Positions 1 to 9,398 of a stretch of DNA of 64,000 nucleotides are shown here, one piece after another; position 1 is the first letter of the stretch, and every line of letters begins with the position of its first letter. The notes beneath the pieces are model-generated. The model was not told the DNA's origin, did not search any database, and saw only the letters and a program-made list of their open reading frames with translations. A program made the position numbers and the translations under genes. Source of the stretch: Rufibacter latericius (GTDB taxonomy: Bacteria; Bacteroidota; Bacteroidia; Cytophagales; Hymenobacteraceae); the NCBI RefSeq assembly GCF_003721515.1, contig NZ_RJJD01000008.1, positions 62,001 through 126,000 on the forward strand. Direction: 5' to 3'.

Positions 1-1183
1 AAGGTGGGTGTTTGGCGGCGTTCAGGGGCAGGTCACGGGTCAGAAACGAGTGGACCGCGTGGCCACCTTCGTGCAGCAACGTCACCACATCGCGGAGCGA
101 GGACGTCGCATTCATGAAGATAAACGGCACGCCGATTTCATCCAGCGGATAGTTGTAGCCGCCCGGTGCTTTGCCTTTGCGAGACTCCAGATCCAAGTGC
201 CCCATTTCGCGCATGGTTACCAGGCAATCGCCCAGGAATGAATCAAGGCGGTAGAAGCACTCAATGGTTTGGGAAAGCAGTTGGTCACCAGTTTTAAACG
301 GCTCCAGCGGAGGCAGTTGACTGGGGTCTACGTCCATGTCCCAGGGCCGAAGCGAATCCAAACCCAGTTTCTTTTTATGTTCCTGGTCTATCTGGCGGGT
401 CACCGGCACCACCTTCTCTTTGATGGCCTGGTGGAACGAAAAGGTATCCTCGGGACCGTAATCAAACCGGCCCAGGGCGGCGAACATGTAATCCCGGAAG
501 TTCTCAAAGCCAGCGTTCAAGGCTACCTGGTGGCGCAGCTGGATCAACTCGGTATAAAGCTCATCCAGTTTTTCCTTGTCTTCCAGACGTCGGTTTTGGA
601 TGGCTATATAAGCTTCCTCGCGTACGGCGCGGTCAGTTTGCTTGAGGCGGTCAGCGGCGCGTTGCAGGGTCATCTCCTCGCCGTCCAGGGTCACCATCAT
701 GGCCCCGGCGATGGGGCCGTACTGCTGCTGCTTGGTGCTAATCTCGGTCTGCAGTGGAATATTCTCCTCCCGGAACAACTCAATGGCCCGCCGAACGCCC
801 CGCAGGTAAATGCGGAATTTCTGCTCGTCAAGCCCGTCAATGTACGGCGACTCCACCAGCTTGCGGTTGAAGGCATCGTCATACGGTGAGGCTTTAGGCT
901 CAATTTCGGTGACGAAGAACTGGAACGCCTGGGTGAGCGCCTCGTCTTGGGTATCGCAGGTCATTTTGATGTACCGCCAGGCCAAGTTCTCAGAGAGCAC
1001 GCTCTCCAGTTCACTTCGGTCAGCGATCCACTTTTCCAGGTCTTCCTGCGAGTTGATCTCACGGGTTTTCAGTTCCTCGAAATAAGACTCCAGCGATTCC
1101 CAATCCCCAACTTCAAAATCGGCGGGAAGGTACTGGCGGGTTTTGCGTTCTGGCAACGCGAGCGTTTGGGAGGTGTTTTCCAT
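1..1183 (-). CDS. M3 family oligoendopeptidase (PepF/thimet type), 5' part only
   Basis: Cytoplasmic zinc metallopeptidase that degrades oligopeptides. The frame reads from the ATG at 1183 to the window edge, giving 394 residues, and the C-terminal part lies outside. The M3 zinc motif HEGGH is at residues 371-375, followed by AVHSF as in oligoendopeptidases; the long helical N-terminal half with a GPIAGAMMV strand region also fits. Family members are about 560-600 residues, so roughly two thirds is present. It starts 18 nt after the stop of the PaaE-like reductase on the same strand, so the two are probably co-transcribed. Family assignment is firm; the exact substrate range is not inferable. 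Confidence 0.9.
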   Translation of the reverse strand, partial: MENTSQTLALPERKTRQYLPADFEVGDWESLESYFEELKTREINSQEDLEKWIADRSELESVLSENLAWRYIKMTCDTQDEALTQAFQFFVTEIEPKASPYDDAFNRKLVESPYIDGLDEQKFRIYLRGVRRAIELFREENIPLQTEISTKQQQYGPIAGAMMVTLDGEEMTLQRAADRLKQTDRAVREEAYIAIQNRRLEDKEKLDELYTELIQLRHQVALNAGFENFRDYMFAALGRFDYGPEDTFSFHQAIKEKVVPVTRQIDQEHKKKLGLDSLRPWDMDVDPSQLPPLEPFKTGDQLLSQTIECFYRLDSFLGDCLVTMREMGHLDLESRKGKAPGGYNYPLDEIGVPFIFMNATSSLRDVVTLLHEGGHAVHSFLTRDLPLNAAKHPP

Positions 1184-1201
1184 AAAAGAGGTCAAAAACG
1201 A

Positions 1202-2284
1202 TTAACCAATCTCAATCACCACATCGGCGGTGAGCGGATGGCCTACGCAGTTTAGAACGTATCCTTGGGCAATTTCTGCATCTGACAGGCCTTCGCGCTC
1301 GTCTAAATGCACGCGACCGCTAATGCACTTGCCCATACAGGCGGTACACAGGCCGGCCTGGCAGGAATAAGGTAAGTCTATATCGGCTTTCAGGCCAGCT
1401 TCCAGAATGGTTTCGGTAGGTTTCACTTCTACCTGATACTCCTGGCCTTCGTAGATGATGGTGACCGTGCGGGCGATGATCTCGTCTGATTCCGGTGCGG
1501 CACTCACATCCGCGGAATGGGCCTCCGGACCGGTTGGGGCGGTGAAACTTTCCTTGTAAATATTGGCGGCGGGCACACTTTTGAAGTGGAGGGCTTCGCG
1601 CACCTCGTTCATCATGCCTTCAGGGCCGCACATGTAAAAGCTTTCCTGCTGGTAGCCGGGCAACCTAAGATCATCCAGGAGGCGCAGCACCATGGTACGA
1701 TCCAGCAACCCGATGTGTTCTTGCTTCTCCGTTGCATCTACCAGGGCTTCGTTGAACACGTGCACCACCTTCAGTTTCTCTGGGTGCTGCTGCTCCAGTT
1801 GGGCTAGTTGGTCTTTGAAGATAACCGAGTCTACGTTGCGGTTTCCGTACACGAGGGTAATCCGGCTCTGTGGTTCGTATTTGAGGGTGCTTCTCAGCAT
1901 AGACATCAGCGGGGTGATGCCGCTTCCGCCGCCAAACAAGAAGATATGGCGCTTCTGGGAAGGTTCTGGCTTTAGGTTGAAGTTCCCAATGGGGGCCATT
2001 ACTTCAATGGTTTGGCCAATCTGGGCTCTCTCGGCCAGAAAGTTAGATACCAGCCCGCCTTCTACCCGCTTTACAGTCACGGAGAAATACGGGTCTTCCG
2101 GGATGCTGCACAAAGAATACGATCTGCGCACTTTCTGGCCGTTTACCGGCAGAATCAACGTCAGGAACTGGCCAGGGATATAGGGGATGCTTTTTTTATC
2201 GGGGTGGTCTAAATGAAGCGTGATGGCATCTGAGGTCTCTTGGGTGATGTCCACCACTTTCATGTTGTAATAAGCGTTGCTCAT
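1202..2284 (-). CDS. PaaE-like FAD/2Fe-2S oxidoreductase
   Basis: Reductase passing electrons from NAD(P)H through FAD to a plant-type 2Fe-2S centre. The 360-residue order is FAD-binding barrel (RSYSL at 54-58), NAD(P)-binding lobe (GGGSGITPL at 118-126, CGPEGM at 219-224), then a C-terminal ferredoxin domain with Cys308-x4-Cys313-x2-Cys316-x29-Cys346. This is the architecture of PaaE (phenylacetyl-CoA epoxidase reductase) and of HmpX/Hcr-type reductases. No paaABCD genes are present nearby, so its partner oxygenase or desaturase is unknown. The ATG at 2284 is followed directly by the barrel, so no alternative start is needed. Confidence 0.88.
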   Translation of the reverse strand: MSNAYYNMKVVDITQETSDAITLHLDHPDKKSIPYIPGQFLTLILPVNGQKVRRSYSLCSIPEDPYFSVTVKRVEGGLVSNFLAERAQIGQTIEVMAPIGNFNLKPEPSQKRHIFLFGGGSGITPLMSMLRSTLKYEPQSRITLVYGNRNVDSVIFKDQLAQLEQQHPEKLKVVHVFNEALVDATEKQEHIGLLDRTMVLRLLDDLRLPGYQQESFYMCGPEGMMNEVREALHFKSVPAANIYKESFTAPTGPEAHSADVSAAPESDEIIARTVTIIYEGQEYQVEVKPTETILEAGLKADIDLPYSCQAGLCTACMGKCISGRVHLDEREGLSDAEIAQGYVLNCVGHPLTADVVIEIG

Positions 2285-2458
2285 AGTTTATATACGAAAG
2301 ACGTAGGTGTTTCGGGTTGACTAACTTTTAATATGGGAGGAAAGTTACAACATTTCATATTCCATCCCGAACATAGGCTAAAAAAAGCAGCCGGACGTTT
2401 GTTTTTCCCCTATCTTTCCAAATTAAATCTTCACCAGTTTCCGTTTTAGAGGCTTTTT

Positions 2459-3157
2459 ATGGAAAACCCTTCCAAACTGATTACCCTCCTGACTGCTCAC
2501 GCTGCTTCGTTTTCCCCTCTTTTAGACCATGATCTAAACGCAGAGGATGTTAAGCGCCTAGATTTCACTTCTGCTAACACCGGCCTTCAGGACGCCGAAC
2601 TGCGGGATACCGCCTCTTTTGAGCAGTTCGTATTAGGCATGCTGCAACAGCAAAATGCTAAAGTGGGTGTGGGTGGGTATTTTGAAAACCGGGTCATATA
2701 CCGCCGGAGCGAGCATTTTGAAGGGTTAGGGGAAGCAAGATCTATCCATTTGGGCGTGGATATCTGGGCTCCGGCTGGTATTCCCATTTATGCTCCCATT
2801 GCCGGAACGTTTCACAGTTTTCAGGACAATGCCAACTTCGGGGACTACGGGCCAACCATCATCCTACAGCATGAACTGGAAGGCATTCCATTCTACACCC
2901 TGTACGGACACCTCAGCCGCACATCACTTGAAGAGTTATTTGTTGGTAGATCCATTTTGGCCGGCGAACAAGTGGCTACCATGGGTCCTTACCCAGAGAA
3001 CGGTGACTGGCCCCCGCACCTGCACTTCCAACTCATGACAGACCTTTTGGGCAAATCAGGTGATTTTCCAGGAGTATGTGCCCCTTCAGAAGAAGCCTTT
3101 TACCGCCAGATCTGCCTGGATCCTAATTTGATTTTGAAATCACGGCATTTAAGGTAA
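2459..3157 (+). CDS. M23-fold (LytM-like) protein, cytoplasmic
   Basis: 232 residues with the M23 metallopeptidase core: His97-x3-Asp101 (HLGVD), YGHLS at 149-153, and the His187-x-His189 pair (HLHFQ). There is no signal peptide or membrane segment, unlike cell-wall lytic M23 enzymes. From memory of the family, the closest relatives are the M23-like middle domains of large proteins that also carry an APH-type kinase and a class III aminotransferase; the FQDN...DYGPTIIL and FYTLYGHLS stretches resemble those. Here the domain stands alone. A role in small-molecule metabolism is therefore as likely as peptidoglycan cleavage. Confidence 0.8.
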   Translation: MENPSKLITLLTAHAASFSPLLDHDLNAEDVKRLDFTSANTGLQDAELRDTASFEQFVLGMLQQQNAKVGVGGYFENRVIYRRSEHFEGLGEARSIHLGVDIWAPAGIPIYAPIAGTFHSFQDNANFGDYGPTIILQHELEGIPFYTLYGHLSRTSLEELFVGRSILAGEQVATMGPYPENGDWPPHLHFQLMTDLLGKSGDFPGVCAPSEEAFYRQICLDPNLILKSRHLR

Positions 3158-3211
3158 GATAATAGTTCAAAGAGAGTTTACCAACTATTTGTAAAAAGGA
3201 CCAAAATTAAA

Positions 3212-4393
3212 ATGCCGGAAAGTCTAAAGCTTCTACTCCTTTTCGCAGCTATTTCGTTCGTGATTTTAGTGCGGGTCGCATTAGAACCTGATGGCTTTAC
3301 TACCCCAGATTCCTTTCATTACATTAAGGGCGCCGAAGCTTTAGTTGAGCATGGAAACCTAAGGTATACAACGGCAGATGGGGAGATTACCACATTAACC
3401 ATCTGGCCCTTAGGATATTCCTTTTCCATAGCTAGTATTTCTAATTTATCCCCTTTTTCCATCTTCTGGAACTCTAAACTAGTTAATCTCCTATGGATTG
3501 CCTTTACGTTGGTCCTCTTCCACAAACTGTTTCCTAAGAATGCTTTCTGGGTGGGGTTGGTCTTCTGCATGCATTCCCTTCTAGACATTTTTTCTTACAC
3601 CTGGTCAGAACCGGGGATGATGGTCATTATGCTATGGTTTAGCGTTGCCTTGCATCATTTCCTGTTCAAACCCAATGAACGGGTTGAATGGGCGTGTCAA
3701 CTGCTGTTTGCTATTTTGGGATCTTTCTTATACCGCTATTTTGGGGCATTCCTTTTAGGGGTCCTTTCCCAGTTTGGGGTTTACTTTCTTTGGAAGAGAA
3801 ACTGGAAGGAAGTAGGCCTTTTGTTAGGAATAGCGGTGGGCGTTGTGGGCTTTATTCTTTGTTACTTTTGGTTTGTTCACGAGCATACAGGTTATTATTC
3901 TGGTACAACCCGTATACCAGCAGACGAGCCTTTTTTATACCTTTTAAAAAGATTAGGACAGACGCAGTTCAATGAAGTGCTTCTAATCAGAAAGCTTGAT
4001 TTTCAGAAAATAGATTACCTGGCTGTAATATTTTTATTTGTTCAGTTAGGGGTGATGTTGTTCGCCTTGCAACAAGTAAGGAAATTAGACTCTTTGAAGG
4101 CCATCCTAAGTCCAAAAACATCAGATACGCTTCCTTTAACTATTGCCTTTGTTGGAATGAGTTACTGGCTCACCATGGTGATTCTGCGATTTTTCATGAA
4201 ATTCGACATGTTTGATTTCAGATTGTTAACCCCCTCAACCTTTTTGTTTTTGATTTTTCTCCATTCTTATCTAGCAGCAGAGCATAGAAATTCCTTACTC
4301 CAAAAGATTCAAAAGCCTATTACCCTGCTGTACTTTCTTGCCTTGGCGCATGGGCTTTACAAGAAACAACTTTTGCTGCTATTCCTAAATTAA
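3212..4393 (+). CDS. Polytopic membrane protein, GT-C glycosyltransferase-like
   Basis: 393 residues, strongly hydrophobic, with around nine to eleven predicted membrane segments starting at residues 6-24. The first loop holds an acidic TPDSFHY motif (Asp33), typical of GT-C (ArnT/PMT-like) enzymes, where an Asp in the first periplasmic loop is catalytic. Those enzymes transfer sugars or lipids from polyprenyl-phosphate donors. The gene is visibly more AT-rich than its neighbours, suggesting acquisition or relaxed selection. It ends 13 nt before mscS and may share its transcript. The specific substrate is unknown. Confidence 0.65.
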   Translation: MPESLKLLLLFAAISFVILVRVALEPDGFTTPDSFHYIKGAEALVEHGNLRYTTADGEITTLTIWPLGYSFSIASISNLSPFSIFWNSKLVNLLWIAFTLVLFHKLFPKNAFWVGLVFCMHSLLDIFSYTWSEPGMMVIMLWFSVALHHFLFKPNERVEWACQLLFAILGSFLYRYFGAFLLGVLSQFGVYFLWKRNWKEVGLLLGIAVGVVGFILCYFWFVHEHTGYYSGTTRIPADEPFLYLLKRLGQTQFNEVLLIRKLDFQKIDYLAVIFLFVQLGVMLFALQQVRKLDSLKAILSPKTSDTLPLTIAFVGMSYWLTMVILRFFMKFDMFDFRLLTPSTFLFLIFLHSYLAAEHRNSLLQKIQKPITLLYFLALAHGLYKKQLLLLFLN

Positions 4394-4406
4394 TCCTCTC
4401 TCCACC

Positions 4407-5195
4407 ATGTTTGACGCAGAACGCTTTTTAGTCCGGCTTCAGGATTTTGCCCTTTTGTATGGCATCAAGATTCTGGTAGCCATCATTATCTTATTGATTG
4501 GGCTTTGGTTTATCCGGCGCATCACTGATTTCACATACCAGTTGATGACCCGCAAAAACGTGGACCCCTCTTTGCGGCCGTTCCTTAAGAACATCCTTAA
4601 AATTGTGTTGCTGGTCATGCTCATTTTGGTGGTCATCGCCCAAGTAGGTCTGGAAGTGACTTCCTTTATTGCCTTACTAGGCTCTGCGGGTTTGGCAGTG
4701 GGTTTGGCCTTGCAAGGAAGCCTTTCAAACTTTGCGGGTGGGGTACTGATTCTCGCCATAAAGCCCTTCAGGGTAGGAGACTTTATTGAGGCGCAGGGCC
4801 AGAAAGGAACCGTTTCCCTGATCAACATTTTTAACACCGTCATCACCACCGAGGACAACAAGACCATCTATCTGCCTAATGGTCCATTAGCCTCAGCAGT
4901 AGTGGTGAATTACGATGTGGAGAACAATCGCCGTCTTGACATTGCCTACACTGTTGACTCCGCAATTTCCTTAGCGAAAATTCGGGAGGTAATACAGCGC
5001 GTCATCGCCACAGACGACCGTATCCTGAAAGAGCCGGAACCAAGTGTCGGGGTTGAGAAACTGGCAGCCCAGACCATGACCATCTCCGTGAAAGTTTGGG
5101 TACAACGGGGCGATTACCGGTTCCAGCAGGTTTCCGAGGCTCTGAATGAGAAGGTAAAAGAAGCGTTTGAACAGGAAGAAATCACATTGAAATAA
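4407..5195 (+). CDS. mscS: Small-conductance mechanosensitive channel MscS
   Basis: Inner-membrane channel that opens under membrane tension during hypo-osmotic shock and releases solutes. At 262 residues it is close to the 286 of E. coli MscS. Membrane segments are at about 17-37 and 60-82, and the pore helix at about 85-115 has the Gly/Ala-rich GSAGLAVGLALQGSLSNFAGG pattern that lines the pore. A beta-domain (FRVGDFIEAQGQKGTV at 121-136) and an alpha/beta C-terminal cage follow. The gene runs convergently with the permease gene, and a palindromic element lies between them. Confidence 0.93.
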   Translation: MFDAERFLVRLQDFALLYGIKILVAIIILLIGLWFIRRITDFTYQLMTRKNVDPSLRPFLKNILKIVLLVMLILVVIAQVGLEVTSFIALLGSAGLAVGLALQGSLSNFAGGVLILAIKPFRVGDFIEAQGQKGTVSLINIFNTVITTEDNKTIYLPNGPLASAVVVNYDVENNRRLDIAYTVDSAISLAKIREVIQRVIATDDRILKEPEPSVGVEKLAAQTMTISVKVWVQRGDYRFQQVSEALNEKVKEAFEQEEITLK

Positions 5196-5264
5196 GACTG
5201 GGGCTATCTTCCTAAGTTTTAGAACAGGAAATTCCAAAGCTTTATAAAAAAGCGTAAACCAAAA

Positions 5265-5320
5265 GCAAAAAGCTGTTTCAGGGCTGTTTTTCTTAAAGGA
5301 GGCCTGAAACAGCTTTCTGC
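5265..5320. repeat. Intergenic palindrome, copy A
   Basis: Imperfect hairpin with arms containing AGCTGTTTCAGG and CCTGAAACAGCT. It sits 2 nt from the stop codon of the permease gene (minus strand), in a convergent gap, where it may serve as a terminator. Confidence 0.75.
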
Positions 5321-5322
5321 TT

Positions 5323-6537
5323 TTAATCGAACTTGATGGCTTTCACCGGGTGTATTCTGGCAATAAGCAAAGTTGGCAGCAGAATGGACAACATGGTTAA
5401 GAGGAAAGTGATGCCGTTGATGCCTACCCAAATGCGCCAGTCCCAATGAATAGGAACGGTGTCCATGTAGTAGTTCTCGGGGTCCAGCGGGATGAGTTTG
5501 AAATAGTCCTGCACCACGCAGAAAAACAAGGCCAGCAGGTTTCCACCGATGAGTCCGGCAATGGTGAGCCGAAGACCGCGGTGCAGGAAAATCCCTCGTA
5601 TTTGCCCGTTGGTGGCACCCATGGCTTTCAGCGCGCCAATCATATTGGTTCGTTCCAGAATCATGATGAAGAGCGTGGACACCATGTTGAAGGTGGCCAC
5701 AAAGACAATCAGCACCAGGAAAATAATGACGTTCCGTTTAAGAAGTTCAAGCCAATCGAAGAGCTGGGCGTAGGTGTCGGTGATTTTCTCCAGTTGCAGG
5801 TCATAATTCATCTTGTCAAAGACCTGGCTCGTGACGGTGTCTATCTGGGTGAAATCATTGAGCAGGATTTCGTAGCCACCCACCAGCGTATCGGGCCATT
5901 GGTTCAGATCGCGTATCTGCTGCAGATCACCTAGCACGTACACGTTATCGAACTCCTCCAAACCGGTCTTGAAAATGCCTTTCACCTCGAAGCGGCGCAT
6001 ACGCGGCGGGTTCTGGATAAAGTAGAACAGCACCTTCTCCCCTACCTTCAGGCGCAGTTTGTCGGCCATGAGCTGGCTCATCATGATCTGGTTGGAAGCG
6101 GCGGTGTCATTGAATTCCATCACCGAACCCGAGACCAGGTTGGCACGCATCCCCCGGAAATCATAGGTAGTGTCTACCCCTTTCAAGACCACGCCCAGCA
6201 CCTCGTCCTCGGTTTTGATGATGGCCGTTTTACGGGCGAAGGGCTGCAGGTGTGCCACCCCGGGAATGTTTTTGTAGTCCCCCAAGCCGGTGGAAGTGCC
6301 CATGGGGTAGCCTTCGAACGAATTGTTGGTGTCAAATTTGCTAATTTGCAGGTGTCCACCGAAACTGAAGATCTTGGCCTGTATTTCGTACCGGAAACCT
6401 TCCAGGATGGCAAAGGACACAATCATGATGGCAATGCCCAGCCCTACGCTGAACTTTGCTATTTTTGTGACCGAGGCGGTAAAAGAGTCTGAACGGGCAC
6501 CAGTCAACCGACTGGCAATGTATCGGGAAAGATTCAC
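5323..6537 (-). CDS. FtsX/LolC-E family ABC transporter permease
   Basis: Inner-membrane subunit of an ABC exporter of the LolCDE/MacB class. The 404 residues show one N-terminal membrane segment at about 28-48, a periplasmic MacB-PCD-like domain (roughly 50-260), then three C-terminal membrane helices (VIIFLVLIVFVATFNMVSTLF and two more). This is the FtsX layout. LolC/E proteins extract lipoproteins from the inner membrane for delivery to the outer membrane, a likely job here given the many lipoproteins around it. The ATPase partner is not in the window. It is divergent from namZ, with 49 nt between starts. Confidence 0.85.
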   Translation of the reverse strand: MNLSRYIASRLTGARSDSFTASVTKIAKFSVGLGIAIMIVSFAILEGFRYEIQAKIFSFGGHLQISKFDTNNSFEGYPMGTSTGLGDYKNIPGVAHLQPFARKTAIIKTEDEVLGVVLKGVDTTYDFRGMRANLVSGSVMEFNDTAASNQIMMSQLMADKLRLKVGEKVLFYFIQNPPRMRRFEVKGIFKTGLEEFDNVYVLGDLQQIRDLNQWPDTLVGGYEILLNDFTQIDTVTSQVFDKMNYDLQLEKITDTYAQLFDWLELLKRNVIIFLVLIVFVATFNMVSTLFIMILERTNMIGALKAMGATNGQIRGIFLHRGLRLTIAGLIGGNLLALFFCVVQDYFKLIPLDPENYYMDTVPIHWDWRIWVGINGITFLLTMLSILLPTLLIARIHPVKAIKFD

Positions 6538-6586
6538 TTCGTCTATTTTGTGCTTAAAGATAGCTATCTGTTCTTAAACTAAACCT

Positions 6587-7828
6587 ATGCTCTCACTCCT
6601 CCTCCGTACGGCGGTGCTCTGTGCCACGCTGGCCAGTTGCAAACAAGCGGAATCTGTTTCTTCGGCAAGTCCGGTTGTTCAAAGCACCCAGGCTCCTACC
6701 ACTAAGGCAACCTCGGGCCCGGCTGTACAGGCCCCTCTCCTAACGGGCGCACAGCAGACAGAGTTATATTTACCGTACCTGCAGGGCAAACGCGTGGGCA
6801 TGGTGGTAAACCAAACCTCCACCATTGGGAAAACGCACCTGGTGGATACGCTTCTGAGCCGCGGCGTCAACATTACCATGATCTTTGCACCGGAGCATGG
6901 GTTCCGGGGCGATGCCGATGCCGGGGCTCACATCAGCAACTCCACTGATTCCAAAACCGGCATTCCCATTCTTTCGCTGTATGGCAAGAACAAAAAGCCA
7001 TCGGCGGAGCAATTGAAGAACGTAGATGTGCTCCTCTTCGATATCCAGGACGTGGGCGTTCGGTTCTATACTTATAGTAGCACCATGCATTACGTAATGG
7101 AGGCGTGCGCTGAGCAGAATAAACCCATGCTGTTACTGGACCGCCCCAACCCAGTGGGCTATCTCATTGACGGCCCTGTGCTGAAGCCTGCCTTCAAATC
7201 ATTTGTGGGCATGAACACCATTCCAATTGCGCACGGCTTAACCCTAGGCGAGTACGCTTTGATGATCAATGGCGAAAAATGGCTTAAAAACGACGTGCAG
7301 GCGCAAGTGAAGACCATTCCGGTGAAAGGCTACACCCATAAGATGTTCTATTCTCTGCCCATTAAGCCATCGCCCAACCTGCCCAACGACCAATCCATCA
7401 AGCTATACCCGTTCCTTTGCCTGTTTGAAGGAACGACTGTGAGCCAGGGCCGCGGCACGCAGACGCCGTTTCAGGTGATTGGGGCCCCGTATTACCCGGA
7501 CAAATCTTTCTCCTTTACTCCGGTGCCTATTCCTAGTATGTCCATGGATCCGCCTTATAAAAACCAGGTGTGCTTCGGAAAAGATTTGACCAAACTGCAG
7601 TTGAAAGAGAACTTCACCCTGAGCTATTTACTCGACTTTTATCAGAAATCAGGGCAAAAGGAGAAATTCTTCAACAACTTCTTCAAAAGCCTGGCCGGCA
7701 CCGATGAACTGCAGAAGCAGATTATGGCCGGCATGAGCGAAAAAGAGATTCGGGCATCCTGGAAACCAGAGCTGGAAGCCTACAAAAAAATGCGCAAGCA
7801 GTACCTGCTTTACCCTGATTTTGAATAA
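6587..7828 (+). CDS. namZ: Exo-beta-N-acetylmuramidase NamZ family (DUF1343) lipoprotein
   Basis: Lipoprotein whose family removes terminal N-acetylmuramic acid from peptidoglycan fragments during wall recycling (GH171). Of 413 residues, the first 18 are a lipoprotein signal ending in LASC (Cys18). The DUF1343 signature follows: KRVGMVVNQTS, FAPEHGFRGDADAG (Glu103), DIQDVGVRFYTY, LLDRPNPVG. It begins an operon: fmt starts 3 nt after its stop and folA overlaps fmt. Family membership is clear; biochemical activity is inferred from characterised members such as B. subtilis NamZ (YbbC). Confidence 0.88.
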   Translation: MLSLLLRTAVLCATLASCKQAESVSSASPVVQSTQAPTTKATSGPAVQAPLLTGAQQTELYLPYLQGKRVGMVVNQTSTIGKTHLVDTLLSRGVNITMIFAPEHGFRGDADAGAHISNSTDSKTGIPILSLYGKNKKPSAEQLKNVDVLLFDIQDVGVRFYTYSSTMHYVMEACAEQNKPMLLLDRPNPVGYLIDGPVLKPAFKSFVGMNTIPIAHGLTLGEYALMINGEKWLKNDVQAQVKTIPVKGYTHKMFYSLPIKPSPNLPNDQSIKLYPFLCLFEGTTVSQGRGTQTPFQVIGAPYYPDKSFSFTPVPIPSMSMDPPYKNQVCFGKDLTKLQLKENFTLSYLLDFYQKSGQKEKFFNNFFKSLAGTDELQKQIMAGMSEKEIRASWKPELEAYKKMRKQYLLYPDFE

Positions 7829-7831
7829 ACC

Positions 7832-8773
7832 ATGCGGAAAGAAGACCTCCGGATTATCTTTATGGGCACCCCTGACTTTGCGGTGCCCGCCCTCCAAGCC
7901 TTAGTGGAAAACAACTGGAACGTGGTGGCCGTCATCACCGCCCCAGATAAACCCGCCGGACGTGGCCTCAAACTGGTGCACTCGCCAGTAAAGGAAACTG
8001 CCTTGCAGCACAACCTTCCCGTGCTTCAGCCCACCAACCTCAAGGATCCCGCTTTTCAGGAAGAACTCAGAAGCTATAACGCCTCCTTGCAAGTGATTGT
8101 AGCCTTCAGGATGCTGCCCGAAGCCGTCTGGAACATGCCAGCCATGGGTTCCCTGAACATCCACGCCTCTTTGCTGCCGCATTATCGCGGAGCCGCCCCC
8201 ATTAACTGGGCGCTCATCCACGGTGACCAGGAAACCGGTGTCACTTCCTTTTTCCTGCAACACGAGATTGACACCGGCGATATCATCCTGCAAAAGAAAG
8301 TAGCCATTGAACCAGAAGACAACTTCGGGACGCTGTACGAAAAGCTGAAACACGCCGGTGCTGAACTTTTGTTAGAGACCGTGGATGCCATCGCTGAGGA
8401 ACGCGTACAGCCGTATCCGCAGCCGCAACCCGAGGAACCATTGCGCATGGCACCCAAGATCTTCAAGCAGACCTGTCAGATAAATTGGGAGCAATCCGCC
8501 CAACAGGTGCACAACTTCGTGCGTGGCCTTTCGCCGTACCCAGCGGCCTGGACTGTTCTGGAGGACAAACAATTCAAGGTGTTTTCGGGCCGAGTTCTGG
8601 AAAACGCCGCCGAAACAGAACCCGGCTCTTTCACCACTGATAACAAAACATACCTGCATCTGCAATGCGGCCACCAAACCGCTTATGCCATTGAAGAATT
8701 GCAGATGGAAGGTAAAAAGCGGATGAAGATCCAGGACTTTCTGCGGGGTTTCACTTTTCAACCAACTGTATGA
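7832..8773 (+). CDS. fmt: Methionyl-tRNA formyltransferase
   Basis: Formylates initiator Met-tRNA using 10-formyl-tetrahydrofolate. It has 313 residues, the normal length. The N-terminal formyltransferase domain begins IIFMGTPDFAVPAL. The catalytic triad matches E. coli Asn108/His110/Asp146 as Asn109, His111 (in NIHASLLPHYRGAAP) and Asp147 (EIDTGD). The usual Arg in LLPRYRG is His here. A C-terminal OB-type tRNA-binding domain follows. The stop overlaps the folA start by 4 nt (ATGA), implying translational coupling of two folate-linked enzymes. Confidence 0.96.
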   Translation: MRKEDLRIIFMGTPDFAVPALQALVENNWNVVAVITAPDKPAGRGLKLVHSPVKETALQHNLPVLQPTNLKDPAFQEELRSYNASLQVIVAFRMLPEAVWNMPAMGSLNIHASLLPHYRGAAPINWALIHGDQETGVTSFFLQHEIDTGDIILQKKVAIEPEDNFGTLYEKLKHAGAELLLETVDAIAEERVQPYPQPQPEEPLRMAPKIFKQTCQINWEQSAQQVHNFVRGLSPYPAAWTVLEDKQFKVFSGRVLENAAETEPGSFTTDNKTYLHLQCGHQTAYAIEELQMEGKKRMKIQDFLRGFTFQPTV

Positions 8774-9276
8774 TTGCCTTAGTAGTAGCCATCGCGGAGA
8801 ACCGCGTCATCGGGAAAAACAACCAACTCATCTGGCATTTGCCCAAAGACCTGCAGCATTTCAAAAAGTTGACCATGGGACACCCTATGGTGATGGGCCG
8901 AAAAACTTTCGAGGCCATCGGGAAACCTTTGCCGGGCCGCACCACCGTCATCGTCACCCGTCAACCTGATTATGCCGCTCCTGAGGGATGTCTGGTTACT
9001 TCTTCGCTGGAGGAAGCCTTGCAACAAGGCCTTGCTTTAGATGAGAACGTATTAGTAGTGGGCGGCGGCGAAATCTACCAACAAGCCCTGCCCTTGGCCG
9101 AAGTGGTGTATCTTACCCTGGTACATGAATCCTTTGAAGGCGATGTCTTTTTCCCCGAATTAGAGGCAGATGCTTGGGAAGTCACCGATCAGGAAGAACA
9201 CCTCCCCGACGAACGCCATGCCTATCCGTTTACCTTTTTCACTTTTAGAAGGAAAGCTGGTTTCAGCAAGAACTAA
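8770..9276 (+). CDS. folA: Dihydrofolate reductase
   Basis: Reduces dihydrofolate to tetrahydrofolate with NADPH. The 168 residues begin MIALVVAIAENRVIGKNNQL; active-site Trp22 and Asp27 align with the E. coli numbering. The NADPH-binding MGRKTFEAIGKPLPGR segment and VVGGGEIYQQAL glycine loop are present. It is coupled to fmt by an ATGA overlap and supplies the folate pool fmt draws on. thyA, a frequent neighbour in other genomes, is not in the window. Confidence 0.96.
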   Translation: MIALVVAIAENRVIGKNNQLIWHLPKDLQHFKKLTMGHPMVMGRKTFEAIGKPLPGRTTVIVTRQPDYAAPEGCLVTSSLEEALQQGLALDENVLVVGGGEIYQQALPLAEVVYLTLVHESFEGDVFFPELEADAWEVTDQEEHLPDERHAYPFTFFTFRRKAGFSKN

Positions 9277-9295
9277 AAGGTACGGGTTCCCAGCC

Positions 9296-9335
9296 TTGTT
9301 TTACAGCCTTTTTCGTGAAAACAGGTCTAAAACAA
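9296..9335. repeat. Intergenic palindrome, copy B
   Basis: Imperfect 40-nt palindrome, arms TTGTTTTA and TAAAACAA around a TTTTTC/GAAAA core, 19 nt after the folA stop. Confidence 0.75.
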
Positions 9336-9398
9336 AAAATGATTCGTTAATGGCTGGCTAACTAAACATTAGCCTATTCCACATTTAGATTCTTAATC

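Noticed and set aside
269-889. 206-codon plus-strand frame at the left edge
   Set aside because: Shadow of the M3 peptidase gene, whose motifs read clearly on the minus strand.
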